Assembly: GCA_903881065.1 (NCBI GenBank)
Contig: CAIRRW010000122.1
Location: 1-14,872 of the forward strand
DNA length: 14,872 nt
Direction of reading: 5' to 3'
Origin: an uncultured Bacteroidota bacterium
GTDB lineage: Bacteria > Bacteroidota > Bacteroidia > 2-12-FULL-35-15
The translations under genes were made by a program, and so were the position numbers. The stretch's first letter is position 1; each line of letters starts with the position of its first letter. The notes under the pieces were generated by a model that saw only the letters and a list, made by a program, of their open reading frames with translations, made no database searches and was not told where the DNA came from. This document shows positions 1 to 8,389 of the stretch, one piece after another.

Positions 1-927
1 ATGGCAGCTAATAAGTCTAATCGTTTTAAACCTTCAAAATCACCTGATGAAAAAACTGGTTTAGATTTTATTAACGGGTATCAAAATACTAGTATTGGGG
101 ATAATAAAACACTAGGGCATTATGATGTAAAAGACCAGATTTCCGATGGAAGTGGTAATTACAGCATCAGAGAAAGAAAAGATAAAGATAGAAGTGTTTT
201 TATTGTGAAAGATGTCATCAATGTTTATCCTGATACATTAGCATGGGTTCATGATTTTACTTATTCTTTTAACGAGCCGATGACAAATATGTATTTTTGG
301 CATGTGTCTTATGATGACTATCCTGTTGTAGGTGTTACATGGAAACAAGCAAGAGCTTTTTGTGTTTGGAGAACTCAATTATTTAATAATTGGTTGTTAG
401 GAAACGGTCAAACATATGTAAACGATTTCCGTTTGCCAACAGAATCTGAATGGGAGTATGCTGCTAGAGGAGGTCTTGCTTTAAGTCCATATCCTTGGGG
501 TGGTCCTTATATAAGAAATTCGTTAGGTTGTTTCTTAGCGAACTTTAAACCTATGCGTGGCAGTTATATTGACGATGGAGGTTTTCATACAGTAAAAATC
601 ATGTCATATAATCCTAATGATTATGGATTATATTGTATGGCAGGTAATGCAGCAGAATGGACTAGTAATGCATTTGACGAATCAGCTTACGACTTTAGTC
701 ATGACTTAAATCCGGATTATGTTTATGAAGCACAAGATAATGAAGCTAATGTTTTAAAACGTAAAGTAATTAGAGGTGGTTCATGGAAAGATGTTGGTTA
801 TTATTTGCAAAATAGTACAAGAACATATGAATACCAAGATACTGCGAAATGTTATGTAGGATTTAGATGTGTTCAGACTTATCTTGGACGTGCTAAAGGT
901 GACGCAGAAGGACCGGGAGGATTTTAA
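1..927 (+). CDS. gldK: GldK, T9SS/gliding lipoprotein, 5'-truncated by window start
   Basis: C-terminal 308 residues of GldK, an outer-membrane-associated lipoprotein that forms the periplasmic ring of the type IX secretion system with GldN. The fold is a formylglycine-generating-enzyme/sulfatase-modifying (FGE) domain. Numbering from the first codon in the window, visible signatures are VGVTWKQARAFC (about 110-121), RLPTESEWEYAARGG (144-158), GNAAEW (215-220), RGGSW (258-262) and GFRCVQ (287-292). Full-length GldK is roughly 450-480 residues and begins with a lipoprotein signal peptide. Neither that peptide nor the N-terminal part of the domain is present, and the frame is open to base 1, so the ATG at position 1 is almost certainly internal. 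The gene ends with a Gly-rich tail and is followed 61 bases later by gldL in the same direction, the usual order. GldK is not thought to be an active FGE enzyme; this is family knowledge, not tested here. Confidence 0.95.
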   Translation: MAANKSNRFKPSKSPDEKTGLDFINGYQNTSIGDNKTLGHYDVKDQISDGSGNYSIRERKDKDRSVFIVKDVINVYPDTLAWVHDFTYSFNEPMTNMYFWHVSYDDYPVVGVTWKQARAFCVWRTQLFNNWLLGNGQTYVNDFRLPTESEWEYAARGGLALSPYPWGGPYIRNSLGCFLANFKPMRGSYIDDGGFHTVKIMSYNPNDYGLYCMAGNAAEWTSNAFDESAYDFSHDLNPDYVYEAQDNEANVLKRKVIRGGSWKDVGYYLQNSTRTYEYQDTAKCYVGFRCVQTYLGRAKGDAEGPGGF

Positions 928-988
928 TTTTAACTAGTAATCTCAATAAACAATAAATAATAATTAATAACTAAAAAACAAAAAAATC

Positions 989-1777
989 ATGGGTGGTAAA
1001 AAATGGAAAAATTTCATGGCCAAATTGTATGGGTTTGGCGCGTCTATTGTAATCATTGGCGCAATGTTTAAAATTAATCACTGGCCTGGTGCAACTGCCA
1101 TGCTTGTTGTGGGGTTATCAACAGAAGCAGTTATCTTCTTTTTCTCGGCTTTTGAACCAGTTCATGAAGAAGTTGATTGGAGTTTAGTATATCCTGAATT
1201 AGCAGGAATGCATGGAGAAGAAGGAGAACAAGAGAAACAAATTGAAGCAGAAGATAAAGGAACTATTACCGAGCAATTGGATAATATGTTGGAAGAAGCA
1301 AAAATTGGTCCAGAGCTTATTGCTAGTTTAGGCGAGGGAATGAGAAGTTTAAGTGATCAAACCTCTAAATTAAGTAATATTGCTGATGCTTCTGTTGCTA
1401 CTAATGAGTATGTATCAAGTGTGAAATCAGCTTCAAAAAATGTTGATATTTTATCTTCTTCATATTCAAAAGCTTCAGATACATTATTGGCATTATCTAC
1501 TACAAATGAAGATAGTGCAAATTTTGGAGAACAAATTGTTAAGGTTTCGAAGAATCTATCTGCATTAAATGCTTCTTATGAATTGCAATTACAGGGTTCT
1601 AATGAACACTTAAAATCTACAGCTAAATTTTACAGCGGATTATCAGATCTAATGAAAAATTTAAATGACTCTGTAGACGACACTAAGAAATACAAAGAAC
1701 AAATCTCCATACTTTCTTCTAATTTAGAGTCGTTAAATACTATTTACGGCAATATGCTTACTGCAATGAGAAAATAG
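989..1777 (+). CDS. gldL: GldL, inner-membrane motor subunit of T9SS
   Basis: GldL forms the stator-like inner-membrane complex with GldM that uses proton flow to power T9SS secretion and gliding. The protein has 262 residues. Two predicted membrane helices lie near the N terminus (about 13-28 and 35-54), joined by the characteristic MFKINHWPG turn. The second helix holds a buried glutamate, E46, which I equate from memory with the essential glutamate of Flavobacterium johnsoniae GldL. The segment FEPVHEEVDWSLVYPEL just after the membrane is also typical. The rest (about 75-260) is acidic and Ser/Asn/Leu-rich with coiled-coil character and should be cytoplasmic. The start follows an A-rich leader with no Shine-Dalgarno sequence, as is normal in this phylum. 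The gap to gldM is 71 bases, and the four gld genes probably form one transcript. Confidence 0.96.
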   Translation: MGGKKWKNFMAKLYGFGASIVIIGAMFKINHWPGATAMLVVGLSTEAVIFFFSAFEPVHEEVDWSLVYPELAGMHGEEGEQEKQIEAEDKGTITEQLDNMLEEAKIGPELIASLGEGMRSLSDQTSKLSNIADASVATNEYVSSVKSASKNVDILSSSYSKASDTLLALSTTNEDSANFGEQIVKVSKNLSALNASYELQLQGSNEHLKSTAKFYSGLSDLMKNLNDSVDDTKKYKEQISILSSNLESLNTIYGNMLTAMRK

Positions 1778-1848
1778 TAGTTCTCATAGTAAAGCAAGAT
1801 AGTGTAAACGAAAAGAAATTTAATATTAATCTATAAAATTAGAATACT

Positions 1849-3471
1849 ATGAGTGGTGGAAATTTATCCCCAAGGCAGAAGATGATTGGTATGATGTACC
1901 TTGTGTTAACAGCACTTTTGGCACTAAACGTATCAAAAGAAATTCTTAATGCCTTTGTTATTGTTGAAAATGGTTTAAATGCCACTAATGATAACTTTGA
2001 TGGCAAAAACGGTGTTTTGTATGCAAAATTTGAAAAAGCTTTAGTCGATAATAATAAAAAAGCTAAACCATTTTATGACAAAGCACAGGTAGTAAAAAAG
2101 AATGCTAAAGATTTATGCAAGATGGTAGATGATATTCGTTCTGACTTATATTTACAGGTTCAGGGTTTGCCATCGAAACAAGTAGCAGATACTTTTAAGT
2201 TAAAGCAATTGGATAGTAAGGATAATTACGATATTCCTACTCACTATATGCTTGGTGCTGACCCTGAAGTACCAGGAGCAGATGCTCATTCGATTCCACT
2301 TAAAAATGCACTTATTAAGTATAAAAAGGATTTAACGGAAATGGTACCTGAAAAGGAAAGAAAAAACTTGAAATTAGGCTTGAATACTGACGATGTATAT
2401 TCTTATAGCGACGAAAAAAAGGTAACTTGGCAGTTTAATAACTTCGACCATACTACTATGGCTGCAACAATGTGTCTTTTGGCAGGAATAAAGAATGATG
2501 TAAAGAATGCTGAGAGTGATGTTGTACAAGCTTTGTTAAAGGCTGTTACCGCTGAAGACTTTTCATTTGATAAAGTAGAAGCGAAAGTTGTATCTGAAAG
2601 TGACTATGTTAATGTTGGTGATGAGTATAAAGCAGAGATCTTTGTTTCTGCTCATAATTCAGCCCAAGATCCGGAGGTTTTAATAGGACAAGTTAACACC
2701 TCTGATCCCAAACATCCTAAAATTGTTGGAAGTGGTGAAAAAGTAAACGTTAGTGAAGGTGTGGGTAATTATGTTGTTAAAACTAGTGCTCAAGGAGATC
2801 AAGAGTATAGTGGTGTTATTAATGTTAAAGGCCCTAATGGTGATATTACAGCTTATCCATTTTCTCATAAATATAAAGTTGCTGCAGCTTCATTTTCTGT
2901 TGCTGCTACTAAAATGAATGTATTCTATATTGGAGTTGATAATCCAGTAACTATTTCTGTTGGAGGTTCTTCTCCCAATGATATACTTCCTAGCTTAAGT
3001 GGAGCAACAGGTTCTGTTGTTTCTGCAGGAAAACCTGGAGAATATATTGTTAAGTTGAGTGCTGGAACAAAATGTGATATTAATGTTTCAGTTAAACAAA
3101 AGGATGGTACTAAATCTGTTGGTAAACAGGAGTTCCGTGTAAAAAAAGTTCCTAGTCCAAATGCTTCCTTCGCAGGTGTTGTTGGTGATGCTTCTGTCAG
3201 TGCTGCAGAGTTGCAATCAGCTGGAGGTGTTATACCTCGATTAGATGACTTTGTATTTGATTTAAAGTTCCCTGTTGTTTCTTGGAATATGTCAATGATG
3301 GTAAATGGTTTGTTTATCGACGCAAAAGCTACAGGACCTGGAGTAACTCCTGACCAGAAAAATATGTTGGCAAAAGCTAAAAAGGGAGGAAGGGTTTTAA
3401 TTGAGGAAGTATATGTAATGGCTCCAGAAGGGAAAAGAAAGATTCCTGGCTGTCAATTGAAAGTGAAATAG
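1849..3471 (+). CDS. gldM: GldM, periplasm-spanning motor subunit of T9SS
   Basis: GldM pairs with GldL. Its single N-terminal helix crosses the inner membrane and its long periplasmic part reaches the GldK/GldN ring, so it transmits motor torque or conformational change to the outer-membrane translocon. The 540-residue protein opens with the very typical MSGGNLSPRQKMIGMMYLVLTA. The membrane helix spans about 12-28, and R9 just before it matches the conserved basic residue thought to interact with the GldL glutamate. Following is a helical, charged domain (about 40-220) and then a series of beta-rich domains (about 230-540) with Gly/Val/Ser-rich repeats, consistent with the D1-D4 periplasmic domains known for GldM/PorM. 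Length is close to the family norm of about 515. It is complete, with 25 bases between its stop and the gldN ATG. Confidence 0.97.
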   Translation: MSGGNLSPRQKMIGMMYLVLTALLALNVSKEILNAFVIVENGLNATNDNFDGKNGVLYAKFEKALVDNNKKAKPFYDKAQVVKKNAKDLCKMVDDIRSDLYLQVQGLPSKQVADTFKLKQLDSKDNYDIPTHYMLGADPEVPGADAHSIPLKNALIKYKKDLTEMVPEKERKNLKLGLNTDDVYSYSDEKKVTWQFNNFDHTTMAATMCLLAGIKNDVKNAESDVVQALLKAVTAEDFSFDKVEAKVVSESDYVNVGDEYKAEIFVSAHNSAQDPEVLIGQVNTSDPKHPKIVGSGEKVNVSEGVGNYVVKTSAQGDQEYSGVINVKGPNGDITAYPFSHKYKVAAASFSVAATKMNVFYIGVDNPVTISVGGSSPNDILPSLSGATGSVVSAGKPGEYIVKLSAGTKCDINVSVKQKDGTKSVGKQEFRVKKVPSPNASFAGVVGDASVSAAELQSAGGVIPRLDDFVFDLKFPVVSWNMSMMVNGLFIDAKATGPGVTPDQKNMLAKAKKGGRVLIEEVYVMAPEGKRKIPGCQLKVK

Positions 3472-3496
3472 TTATAATAATAATAAAGATTTGAAC

Positions 3497-4375
3497 ATGA
3501 AAAAACTAAAAGCATTTCTGCTTATTCTATTTGTACCATGTATACTAATTGGTGGTTTTGCTCAATCAACACCTCCTCCTTCGGACGTATTGAAGCCATC
3601 AAAATATCCTGATGGGATTTACACTAAGGAAAATTCACGTACAAGAAGGGCGATTTCTTATACTTCCTTGCGTGAAGCAGATGTTATGTGGAGCAAGAGA
3701 ATTTGGAGAATGATTGATTTAAAACAAAAGATTAATCATCCTTTATATTATCCGACAGAAATTATTGGAGATAGAAAAAGTCTGTTTCAAGTAATAAAAG
3801 ATGCAGCATTAGTTGATAATACTATTTCATGTTTTAATCCACTTGATGATGAGTTTCGTAACGAATATACCAAAACCGAATTAGAAGGACTTCTTTCAAG
3901 ATGGGATTCTACGCATACAATAGATGATATCAATAACCCAGGTAGTATGATTGCGGCACCTATGAAAATTGATGTTAAATCTGTCGACATTACAGGTTAT
4001 CAAATAAAGGAAGATTGGTTTTTTGATAAACAACGTTCAGTATTGGATGTTCGTATTATTGGAATTTTAGCTTTAAAACAAAAATTGTCTGAGACAGGTG
4101 AAGCATTGGGGAATTCACCTTTGTTCTGGATTTATTTCCCTGAAGCTAGACCATTGTTTGCAAATCAGGAAGTTTATATGAGGCATAACGATGCAGAGAG
4201 AAGAACCTTAGATGATATTTTTTGGAAGCGTCTTTTCTCGAGTTATGTTCTGAAAGAAACGAATGTATTTGATAGATATATTACTGCATATACTTCTGGA
4301 TTAGATGCATTGCTTGAATCTGAAAGAATAAAAAAGGATATATTTATTTTGGAGCATGATTTGTGGCATTTCTAG
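3497..4375 (+). CDS. gldN: GldN, periplasmic ring component of T9SS
   Basis: GldN (PorN) is a periplasmic protein that associates with the lipoprotein GldK in the ring above the GldLM motor. I choose the ATG at 3497, which gives 292 residues; an in-frame TTG six bases upstream is possible but unlikely because the ATG starts directly with a standard signal peptide. That peptide has a Lys-rich start (MKKLK), a hydrophobic core through about residue 19 and a likely cleavage after GGFAQ (about residue 23). The mature part begins with a Pro-rich stretch and contains recognisable family segments such as ADVMWSKRIWRMIDLKQKIN and NSPLFWIYFPEAR. It is the last gene of the gld cluster: a strong hairpin-plus-T terminator follows within 15 bases. 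Confidence 0.94.
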   Translation: MKKLKAFLLILFVPCILIGGFAQSTPPPSDVLKPSKYPDGIYTKENSRTRRAISYTSLREADVMWSKRIWRMIDLKQKINHPLYYPTEIIGDRKSLFQVIKDAALVDNTISCFNPLDDEFRNEYTKTELEGLLSRWDSTHTIDDINNPGSMIAAPMKIDVKSVDITGYQIKEDWFFDKQRSVLDVRIIGILALKQKLSETGEALGNSPLFWIYFPEARPLFANQEVYMRHNDAERRTLDDIFWKRLFSSYVLKETNVFDRYITAYTSGLDALLESERIKKDIFILEHDLWHF

Positions 4376-4388
4376 GTTGTGAAAAATT

Positions 4389-4424
4389 AAAAAAACTTCA
4401 GAATAATTTCTGAAGTTTTTTTTT
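4389..4424. terminator. Bidirectional rho-independent terminator after gldN
   Basis: Perfect inverted repeat with arms 4389-4403 and 4408-4422 around a TAAT loop. The core ACTTCAGAA pairs with TTCTGAAGT, and the A run on the left pairs with the T run on the right (T tract 4416-4424). Because A and T runs flank both sides it can work for gldN on the plus strand and for the convergent AI-2E-family gene on the minus strand. Confidence 0.9.
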
Positions 4425-4481
4425 GCCTTTATATTTGACTTGGGAATATTTGGAAATATTCCTAACCTAAATTCTCCTAAA

Positions 4482-5606
4482 TTATTTCTTATTGCGCTCT
4501 ATTACTACTTCTAAATTATGAGTAATTTGTTGCACAATCATGAAGTTGCTGAAAAATTGTTTTGCAATAATTCTAATAATAGTGTAAACAGGTATAGCGG
4601 CAATCATTCCTGTTATTCCTCCAATTGTACCTGCAGTTAGAATTACAATAAAGATTTCCAAGGGGTGGGCTTTTACAGTATTAGATATTACCAAAGGCTG
4701 GAAAAATAATCCGTCCATCAATTGCACAGCTAAAAATGTGAGAGCAATTTTCCTTGCTAACGGAATTAATTGCGTATAGAAATCCAAATTAAGATTACTT
4801 GAAACTCCTATTAATATTGCAAATCCGCAGCCAAGTAATGGGCCTATATATGGGATTACATTTAATATTCCGGCAAATAAACCAATAAGTAGTGCATTTT
4901 TTACTCCGAAAATTGACAATCCAATCGCTGTCAAAGTGGCTACAAATGCCATATCACCAAGAATACCAATAAAATATCTTGTTAAAATAAATTTAGTATC
5001 CTTCATGATGTCTCTTATAGCTTGCAAACGTTTAGGTGGTGTCAGCATTAATATTAAATTTGGAATCATTTGTTCATCTTTCATAAAGAAAAAGGTCATA
5101 AATGAAATGGAGAATAATGCTGCTATTACACTTCCCAATAAACTTATCATACGCTGGGCATAAAAGGAAACTTCCTGAAAGCCTAAAATAGAGCTTAATT
5201 TGGAAGCCATTACTTTTTCAATAGGTTCGCTGTTTTCTGAAGATAATTGAAATTTCTGTAAAGTGAATTCCAAATTTTGAAGCGGCTGTTTGAAAGCAAT
5301 AACCACTTCCCCTGGATTAATTTTACTGATAATTCGAGCCTGCTCAATAATCAATGGAATGAATAACGAAAACAGTCCGACGATTATTGCGATAATGGTA
5401 AACAAAGCAAATAAAGAACTCAATGTGGTGGAAAGATGTTTTTTACCTATTCTAAATTTAGTAAATAATTTTACAATCGGTTGTCCGATTAAGGAAAGAA
5501 TAACGGATATAATAATATAAACTACAATTGTTTTTAGAAAACATACTATTAAACCTATTAAAAGTATTGCGAGTGCTATTAAAAAATACCTGGGTTTTGA
5601 TTGCAT
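4482..5606 (-). CDS. AI-2E/PerM family transporter
   Basis: Polytopic inner-membrane protein of the AI-2E transporter family (PF01594; relatives YdiK, PerM, TqsA), 374 residues, close to the usual 340-380. Hydrophobic segments cover about 6-45, 60-90, 155-175, 205-265 and 280-355. The family layout is recognisable: two N-terminal helices, a soluble middle part (about 95-150) that is the most variable, then a conserved C-terminal block with GILNVIPYIGPLLG and a final TAGTIGGITGMIAAIPVYTIIRI. Members have been linked to export of the AI-2 signal, to Na+(Li+)/H+ antiport and to other small substrates, so the substrate here cannot be given. It converges on gldN and shares its terminator. The upstream 85 bases carry two inverted repeats; whether it is co-transcribed with the small gene upstream on the same strand is uncertain. 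Confidence 0.9.
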   Translation of the reverse strand: MQSKPRYFLIALAILLIGLIVCFLKTIVVYIIISVILSLIGQPIVKLFTKFRIGKKHLSTTLSSLFALFTIIAIIVGLFSLFIPLIIEQARIISKINPGEVVIAFKQPLQNLEFTLQKFQLSSENSEPIEKVMASKLSSILGFQEVSFYAQRMISLLGSVIAALFSISFMTFFFMKDEQMIPNLILMLTPPKRLQAIRDIMKDTKFILTRYFIGILGDMAFVATLTAIGLSIFGVKNALLIGLFAGILNVIPYIGPLLGCGFAILIGVSSNLNLDFYTQLIPLARKIALTFLAVQLMDGLFFQPLVISNTVKAHPLEIFIVILTAGTIGGITGMIAAIPVYTIIRIIAKQFFSNFMIVQQITHNLEVVIERNKK

Positions 5607-5632
5607 AGGTTATCTGTTATTGAAAATATATT

Positions 5633-5659
5633 CCTGTCAATGTTTTTAACTATGACAGG
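5633..5659. repeat. Short inverted repeat in the leader of the AI-2E-family gene
   Basis: CCTGTCA at 5633-5639 and TGACAGG at 5653-5659 are perfect complements separated by 13 bases, 27 bases upstream of the AI-2E-family start codon. It could be an mRNA hairpin or a dyad operator. The loop is long for a terminator and there is no tight T run after it on the minus strand. Confidence 0.35.
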
Positions 5660-5675
5660 GACTTTGAATGTCTAT

Positions 5676-5707
5676 TATTAAAAAGAAATAATTATTTCTT
5701 TTTAATA
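5676..5707. terminator. AT-rich perfect palindrome overlapping the stop codon of the Cys/Met-rich gene
   Basis: A 32-base perfect palindrome centred between 5691 and 5692, containing the TAA stop at 5692-5694 of the minus-strand gene. It has only one G-C pair per arm and no loop. On the minus strand the second arm ends in TTTCTTTTTAATA, so it could act as a weak terminator, but stability is low. Confidence 0.35.
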
Positions 5708-6162
5708 GTTACCTCTTTCTTGATTATTGAATCTTTGTTGGAGACAGAAATACTTATTTCTTTTTCCATACATTTTTCTTTGTACATCCCTTTTTTGCAG
5801 CATGACATATCGCCACCTTCTTCTCTCATGTCACACTTTTTCATTTCGTTTTCACAATTGCCTTCTCCCATCATTTCATGAGGACAGCCGCCATGCATGC
5901 GGTGCATCATCATTGGTACATGGCCACACTTTTCTTCCAATCTGAATTCTCTTTCCATTCCTCTTGGTCCGCAATGACGCATACACATTACGCAGCAAAC
6001 GGTACAAACCATTATCATCAACATTACGATGATGATGGAAACTGCACTGAAAGTAAACCATTTGCTTACTTGTTGTTTGGTTGTATAAACCAATAAAAAT
6101 ATTGCAGCTATCAATACGAATAATTCAACTGATAATAAGGCGCAAAGTCTAACACAAATCAT
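5692..6162 (-). CDS. Small two-helix membrane protein with Cys/Met/His-rich tail, function unknown
   Basis: 156-residue protein I cannot assign to a named family. Two hydrophobic helices lie at about 8-25 and 38-60, separated by a short polar loop (TTKQQVSKW). The end of helix 2 and the following tail are rich in possible metal ligands: C53, C56, C57, C60, H63 and C64 in a tight cluster, then KCGH, PMMMHRMHGG, CPHEMM, MSCC and KCMEK. There are fourteen cysteines in all plus many Met and His, followed by a Lys-rich C terminus. This composition resembles soft-metal (Cu+/Ag+/Zn2+) binding proteins, but that is inference. It is divergent from the hydrolase gene at 6273 and lies upstream of the AI-2E-family gene on the same strand with 85 bases between. 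No start-deciding ribosome site is visible, but the ATG directly precedes the first helix, which supports it. Confidence 0.72.
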   Translation of the reverse strand: MICVRLCALLSVELFVLIAAIFLLVYTTKQQVSKWFTFSAVSIIIVMLMIMVCTVCCVMCMRHCGPRGMEREFRLEEKCGHVPMMMHRMHGGCPHEMMGEGNCENEMKKCDMREEGGDMSCCKKGMYKEKCMEKEISISVSNKDSIIKKEVTIKKK

Positions 6163-6250
6163 GATATTTAAGTATTAAATTAAGAGTAGAAGATCTAATC
6201 AATGTAAAAGTAGATAAAATTAAAACACGGACATAAAGCATAATAGTATT

Positions 6251-6258
6251 TATATTTG
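6251..6258 (+). promoter_or_regulatory. Candidate -7 element for the YdjM-type gene
   Basis: TATATTTG matches the Bacteroidota -7 consensus TAnnTTTG exactly, 14 bases upstream of the ATG at 6273. No clear -33 TTTG is seen at the expected distance, so this is a partial promoter match in AT-rich DNA. Confidence 0.35.
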
Positions 6259-6272
6259 TCAAAATTTATTGA

Positions 6273-7283
6273 ATGGATTCATTAACACATATCGTATTGG
6301 GTGCTGCAATAGGTGAGGCGTATCTAGGAAAAAAAATAGGCAGAAAGGCAATGCTTTGGGGTGCTGTGGCGGATACCATTCCTGATTTTGATGTGTTTGC
6401 ATCGCCTTGCGTATCCAATGCACAGCAGCTGTTGGTACATCGCGGACTCACACATTCCATATTGTTTGTAATTGTAATCTCCATTATTCTTGGAATATTA
6501 TTCAAGAGATGGTTTAAAAATGCTGATGTCAGTAAAAGGGAATGGACTGTTTTATTTCTTTTAGGAATGTTTACTCATATTACTATTGATTCGTTTACAA
6601 GTTACGGAACTGGTTGGTTCGAGCCTTTCAGCAGTTATCGTGTATCATTTAATTCAATATTTGTTGCTGATTTATTTTATACTCTGCCATTCTTAATATG
6701 TGTTTTGATAGCGTTGATAGCGAGAAATTCTTCCTCCCGAAGGGTAAAATGGAATAGATTTGGGCTTATTATAAGCACACTTTATATGCTGTTTACTTTG
6801 TGTAATAAAATTTTTATTAATCAGCAGATGCGAGAGGGATTGGATAAAAAACATATTGCGGTTTCCGATTTTGTGACCACGCCAACTCCATTAAATAATA
6901 TTTTGTGGACAGCTTATGCTGCCGACTCTACCGGGTTTTGGTTTGGATATTATTCATTGTTTGATAAAACAAACGAAATCAATTTTTATCATGTAAATAA
7001 AAAAGATTATTTACTGAAACCATATGAAAATGATAAGGAAGTAAAATTATTAAAGCAATTTTCGAAAGGATATTATTGTATGTCAAGCCACGATAGTACA
7101 ATTTATTTTAACGATATCAGGTTTGGACAAATGGGTGGCTGGGATAAACCTGATTCGGCTTTTGTGTTTTCCTTCAAACTAAATAAAAATGCCGATAATT
7201 CGATGGCCCTTAATCGAAGCCGATTTAAAACTTCCTTTGGTGAGGCGTTTTCTTCTTTAATAGATAGGATAAAAGGGAAATAA
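6273..7283 (+). CDS. Membrane-bound metal-dependent hydrolase, YdjM/DUF457 type
   Basis: 336-residue integral membrane protein of the YdjM-like putative hydrolase family (PF04307). The N terminus MDSLTHIVLGAAIGE is the family hallmark. Likely metal or catalytic residues are D2 and H6, the ADTIPDFDVF segment (D34, D38, D40), HRGLTHS (H56, R57, H61) and THITIDSFTSYGT (H102, D106). Membrane helices lie at about 63-77, 92-108, 137-155 and 165-185. The C-terminal part (about 200-336) is soluble and looks extracytoplasmic, as in the longer Bacteroidota members. The substrate is unknown; the family is often annotated as LexA-regulated because of E. coli ydjM, but I see no basis for that here. It is transcribed alone, divergent from the gene at 5692-6162 and convergent with the pit gene; the 44-base gap to pit shows no obvious strong terminator. 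Confidence 0.87.
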   Translation: MDSLTHIVLGAAIGEAYLGKKIGRKAMLWGAVADTIPDFDVFASPCVSNAQQLLVHRGLTHSILFVIVISIILGILFKRWFKNADVSKREWTVLFLLGMFTHITIDSFTSYGTGWFEPFSSYRVSFNSIFVADLFYTLPFLICVLIALIARNSSSRRVKWNRFGLIISTLYMLFTLCNKIFINQQMREGLDKKHIAVSDFVTTPTPLNNILWTAYAADSTGFWFGYYSLFDKTNEINFYHVNKKDYLLKPYENDKEVKLLKQFSKGYYCMSSHDSTIYFNDIRFGQMGGWDKPDSAFVFSFKLNKNADNSMALNRSRFKTSFGEAFSSLIDRIKGK

Positions 7284-7327
7284 ATATTCAAATAATAATA
7301 ATTTTAACGAACCGAATTTATAAAGTT

Positions 7328-8386
7328 TTACTTTACTCCAATCAATGTAAAAATATAAAATAACAGTGCGCCAAGCAATCCACTAACAGGAATAGTCAAA
7401 ATCCATGCCCACATTAAATTTACTGTAACACCCCATTTAACTGCCGATACACGTTTTGCTACACCTACACCTATAATGGAACCAGTGATAGTGTGAGTCG
7501 TACTTACAGGAATACCTAATCTCTCGGTAAGAAACAACGTTAATGCACCTGCAGTATCAGCACTCACCCCTTCGATAGGAGTGATTTTAGTAATTTTTGT
7601 ACCCATCGTTTTCACTATTCGCCATCCACCCATCATCGTTCCGCATCCAATGGCAATATAACAAGCTGTTGGAATCCAATTTGGGATATGTTTTATAGCC
7701 ATCTTTCCTTTCGAATCCACTTCCTGAACAATGTTTGCCCAATCAGGCACAGGTAAATGAAGTGAATGCAATTGAGCTACATATACGAGCAGTGCAGCAG
7801 AAATAACACCCATTACTTTTTGAGCATCATTACCTCCATGTCCTATACTGAAGAGTCCTGCAGCCAACAATTGAGTACGTTTAAACCATTTTTCAGCTTT
7901 TGCAGGATGTGCTTTCCGACAGATGTTTACGATAATTACGTTAATAGTTGCTGCTATTATTAATCCGATAAATGGTGCAAGGAATATAAATGCAAATGTT
8001 TTTAATATTTTCTCCTGATTCACCACCCCAAAACCTGCAAATGCTACAGCTGCACCGGCTACACCTCCTATCAACGTATGTGACGAACTGGAAGGAATAC
8101 CAAACCACCAGGTTAATAAGTTCCATGAAATGGCAGCAACCAAACCCGAACAGATAACCGTGAAATTGATTACATCACTGTTTACAATCTTTGCGATGGT
8201 GTTGGCTACATTCAAATCAAAAATAAAGAAAGCTACCACGTTAAAAAACGCTGCCCATAATACTGCCTGAAAGGGGGAAAGTACTTTGGTGGAAACTATG
8301 TTGGTAATAGAGTTTGCAGCATCGTGAAACCCGTTGATTAGGTCGAATATAAGCGCAAGTATAATTATTATTACTAGTAAAGTCAT
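7328..8386 (-). CDS. pit: PiT family low-affinity phosphate transporter
   Basis: 352-residue inorganic phosphate transporter of the PiT family (PF01384), which moves metal-phosphate or phosphate with H+ or Na+ across the inner membrane. The inverted-duplication signature is present: GFHDAANS (19-26) in the first half and GHGGNDAQK (182-190) in the second. The paired motifs FGIPSSSSHTLIGG and LGIPVSTTHTITGS mark the two half-sites. About ten hydrophobic segments are visible and there is a short soluble loop around 215-250. Length is typical of the short bacterial form. It lies 82 bases downstream of the DUF47 gene on the same strand, a common pairing in which the PhoU-like partner modulates the transporter. 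It is probably driven by the promoter before the DUF47 gene. Confidence 0.95.
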   Translation of the reverse strand: MTLLVIIIILALIFDLINGFHDAANSITNIVSTKVLSPFQAVLWAAFFNVVAFFIFDLNVANTIAKIVNSDVINFTVICSGLVAAISWNLLTWWFGIPSSSSHTLIGGVAGAAVAFAGFGVVNQEKILKTFAFIFLAPFIGLIIAATINVIIVNICRKAHPAKAEKWFKRTQLLAAGLFSIGHGGNDAQKVMGVISAALLVYVAQLHSLHLPVPDWANIVQEVDSKGKMAIKHIPNWIPTACYIAIGCGTMMGGWRIVKTMGTKITKITPIEGVSADTAGALTLFLTERLGIPVSTTHTITGSIIGVGVAKRVSAVKWGVTVNLMWAWILTIPVSGLLGALLFYIFTLIGVK

Positions 8387-8389
8387 TTA

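Noticed and set aside
1..3. ATG at base 1 as the true start of gldK.
   Set aside because: The protein would lack the lipoprotein signal peptide and the N-terminal part of the FGE domain, and the family is about 150 residues longer.
3491..3493. TTG start for gldN.
   Set aside because: The ATG six bases later begins directly with a standard signal peptide (MKKLK) and is the simpler start.
5290..5520. Plus-strand ORFs inside the AI-2E-family gene (also 4936-5163), and similar ORFs opposite or out of frame with gldM, gldN, DUF47, pit, the OmpA-type gene and aspS.
   Set aside because: They lie wholly within well-supported genes in other frames, have no recognisable domains and show the composition expected of shadow translation.
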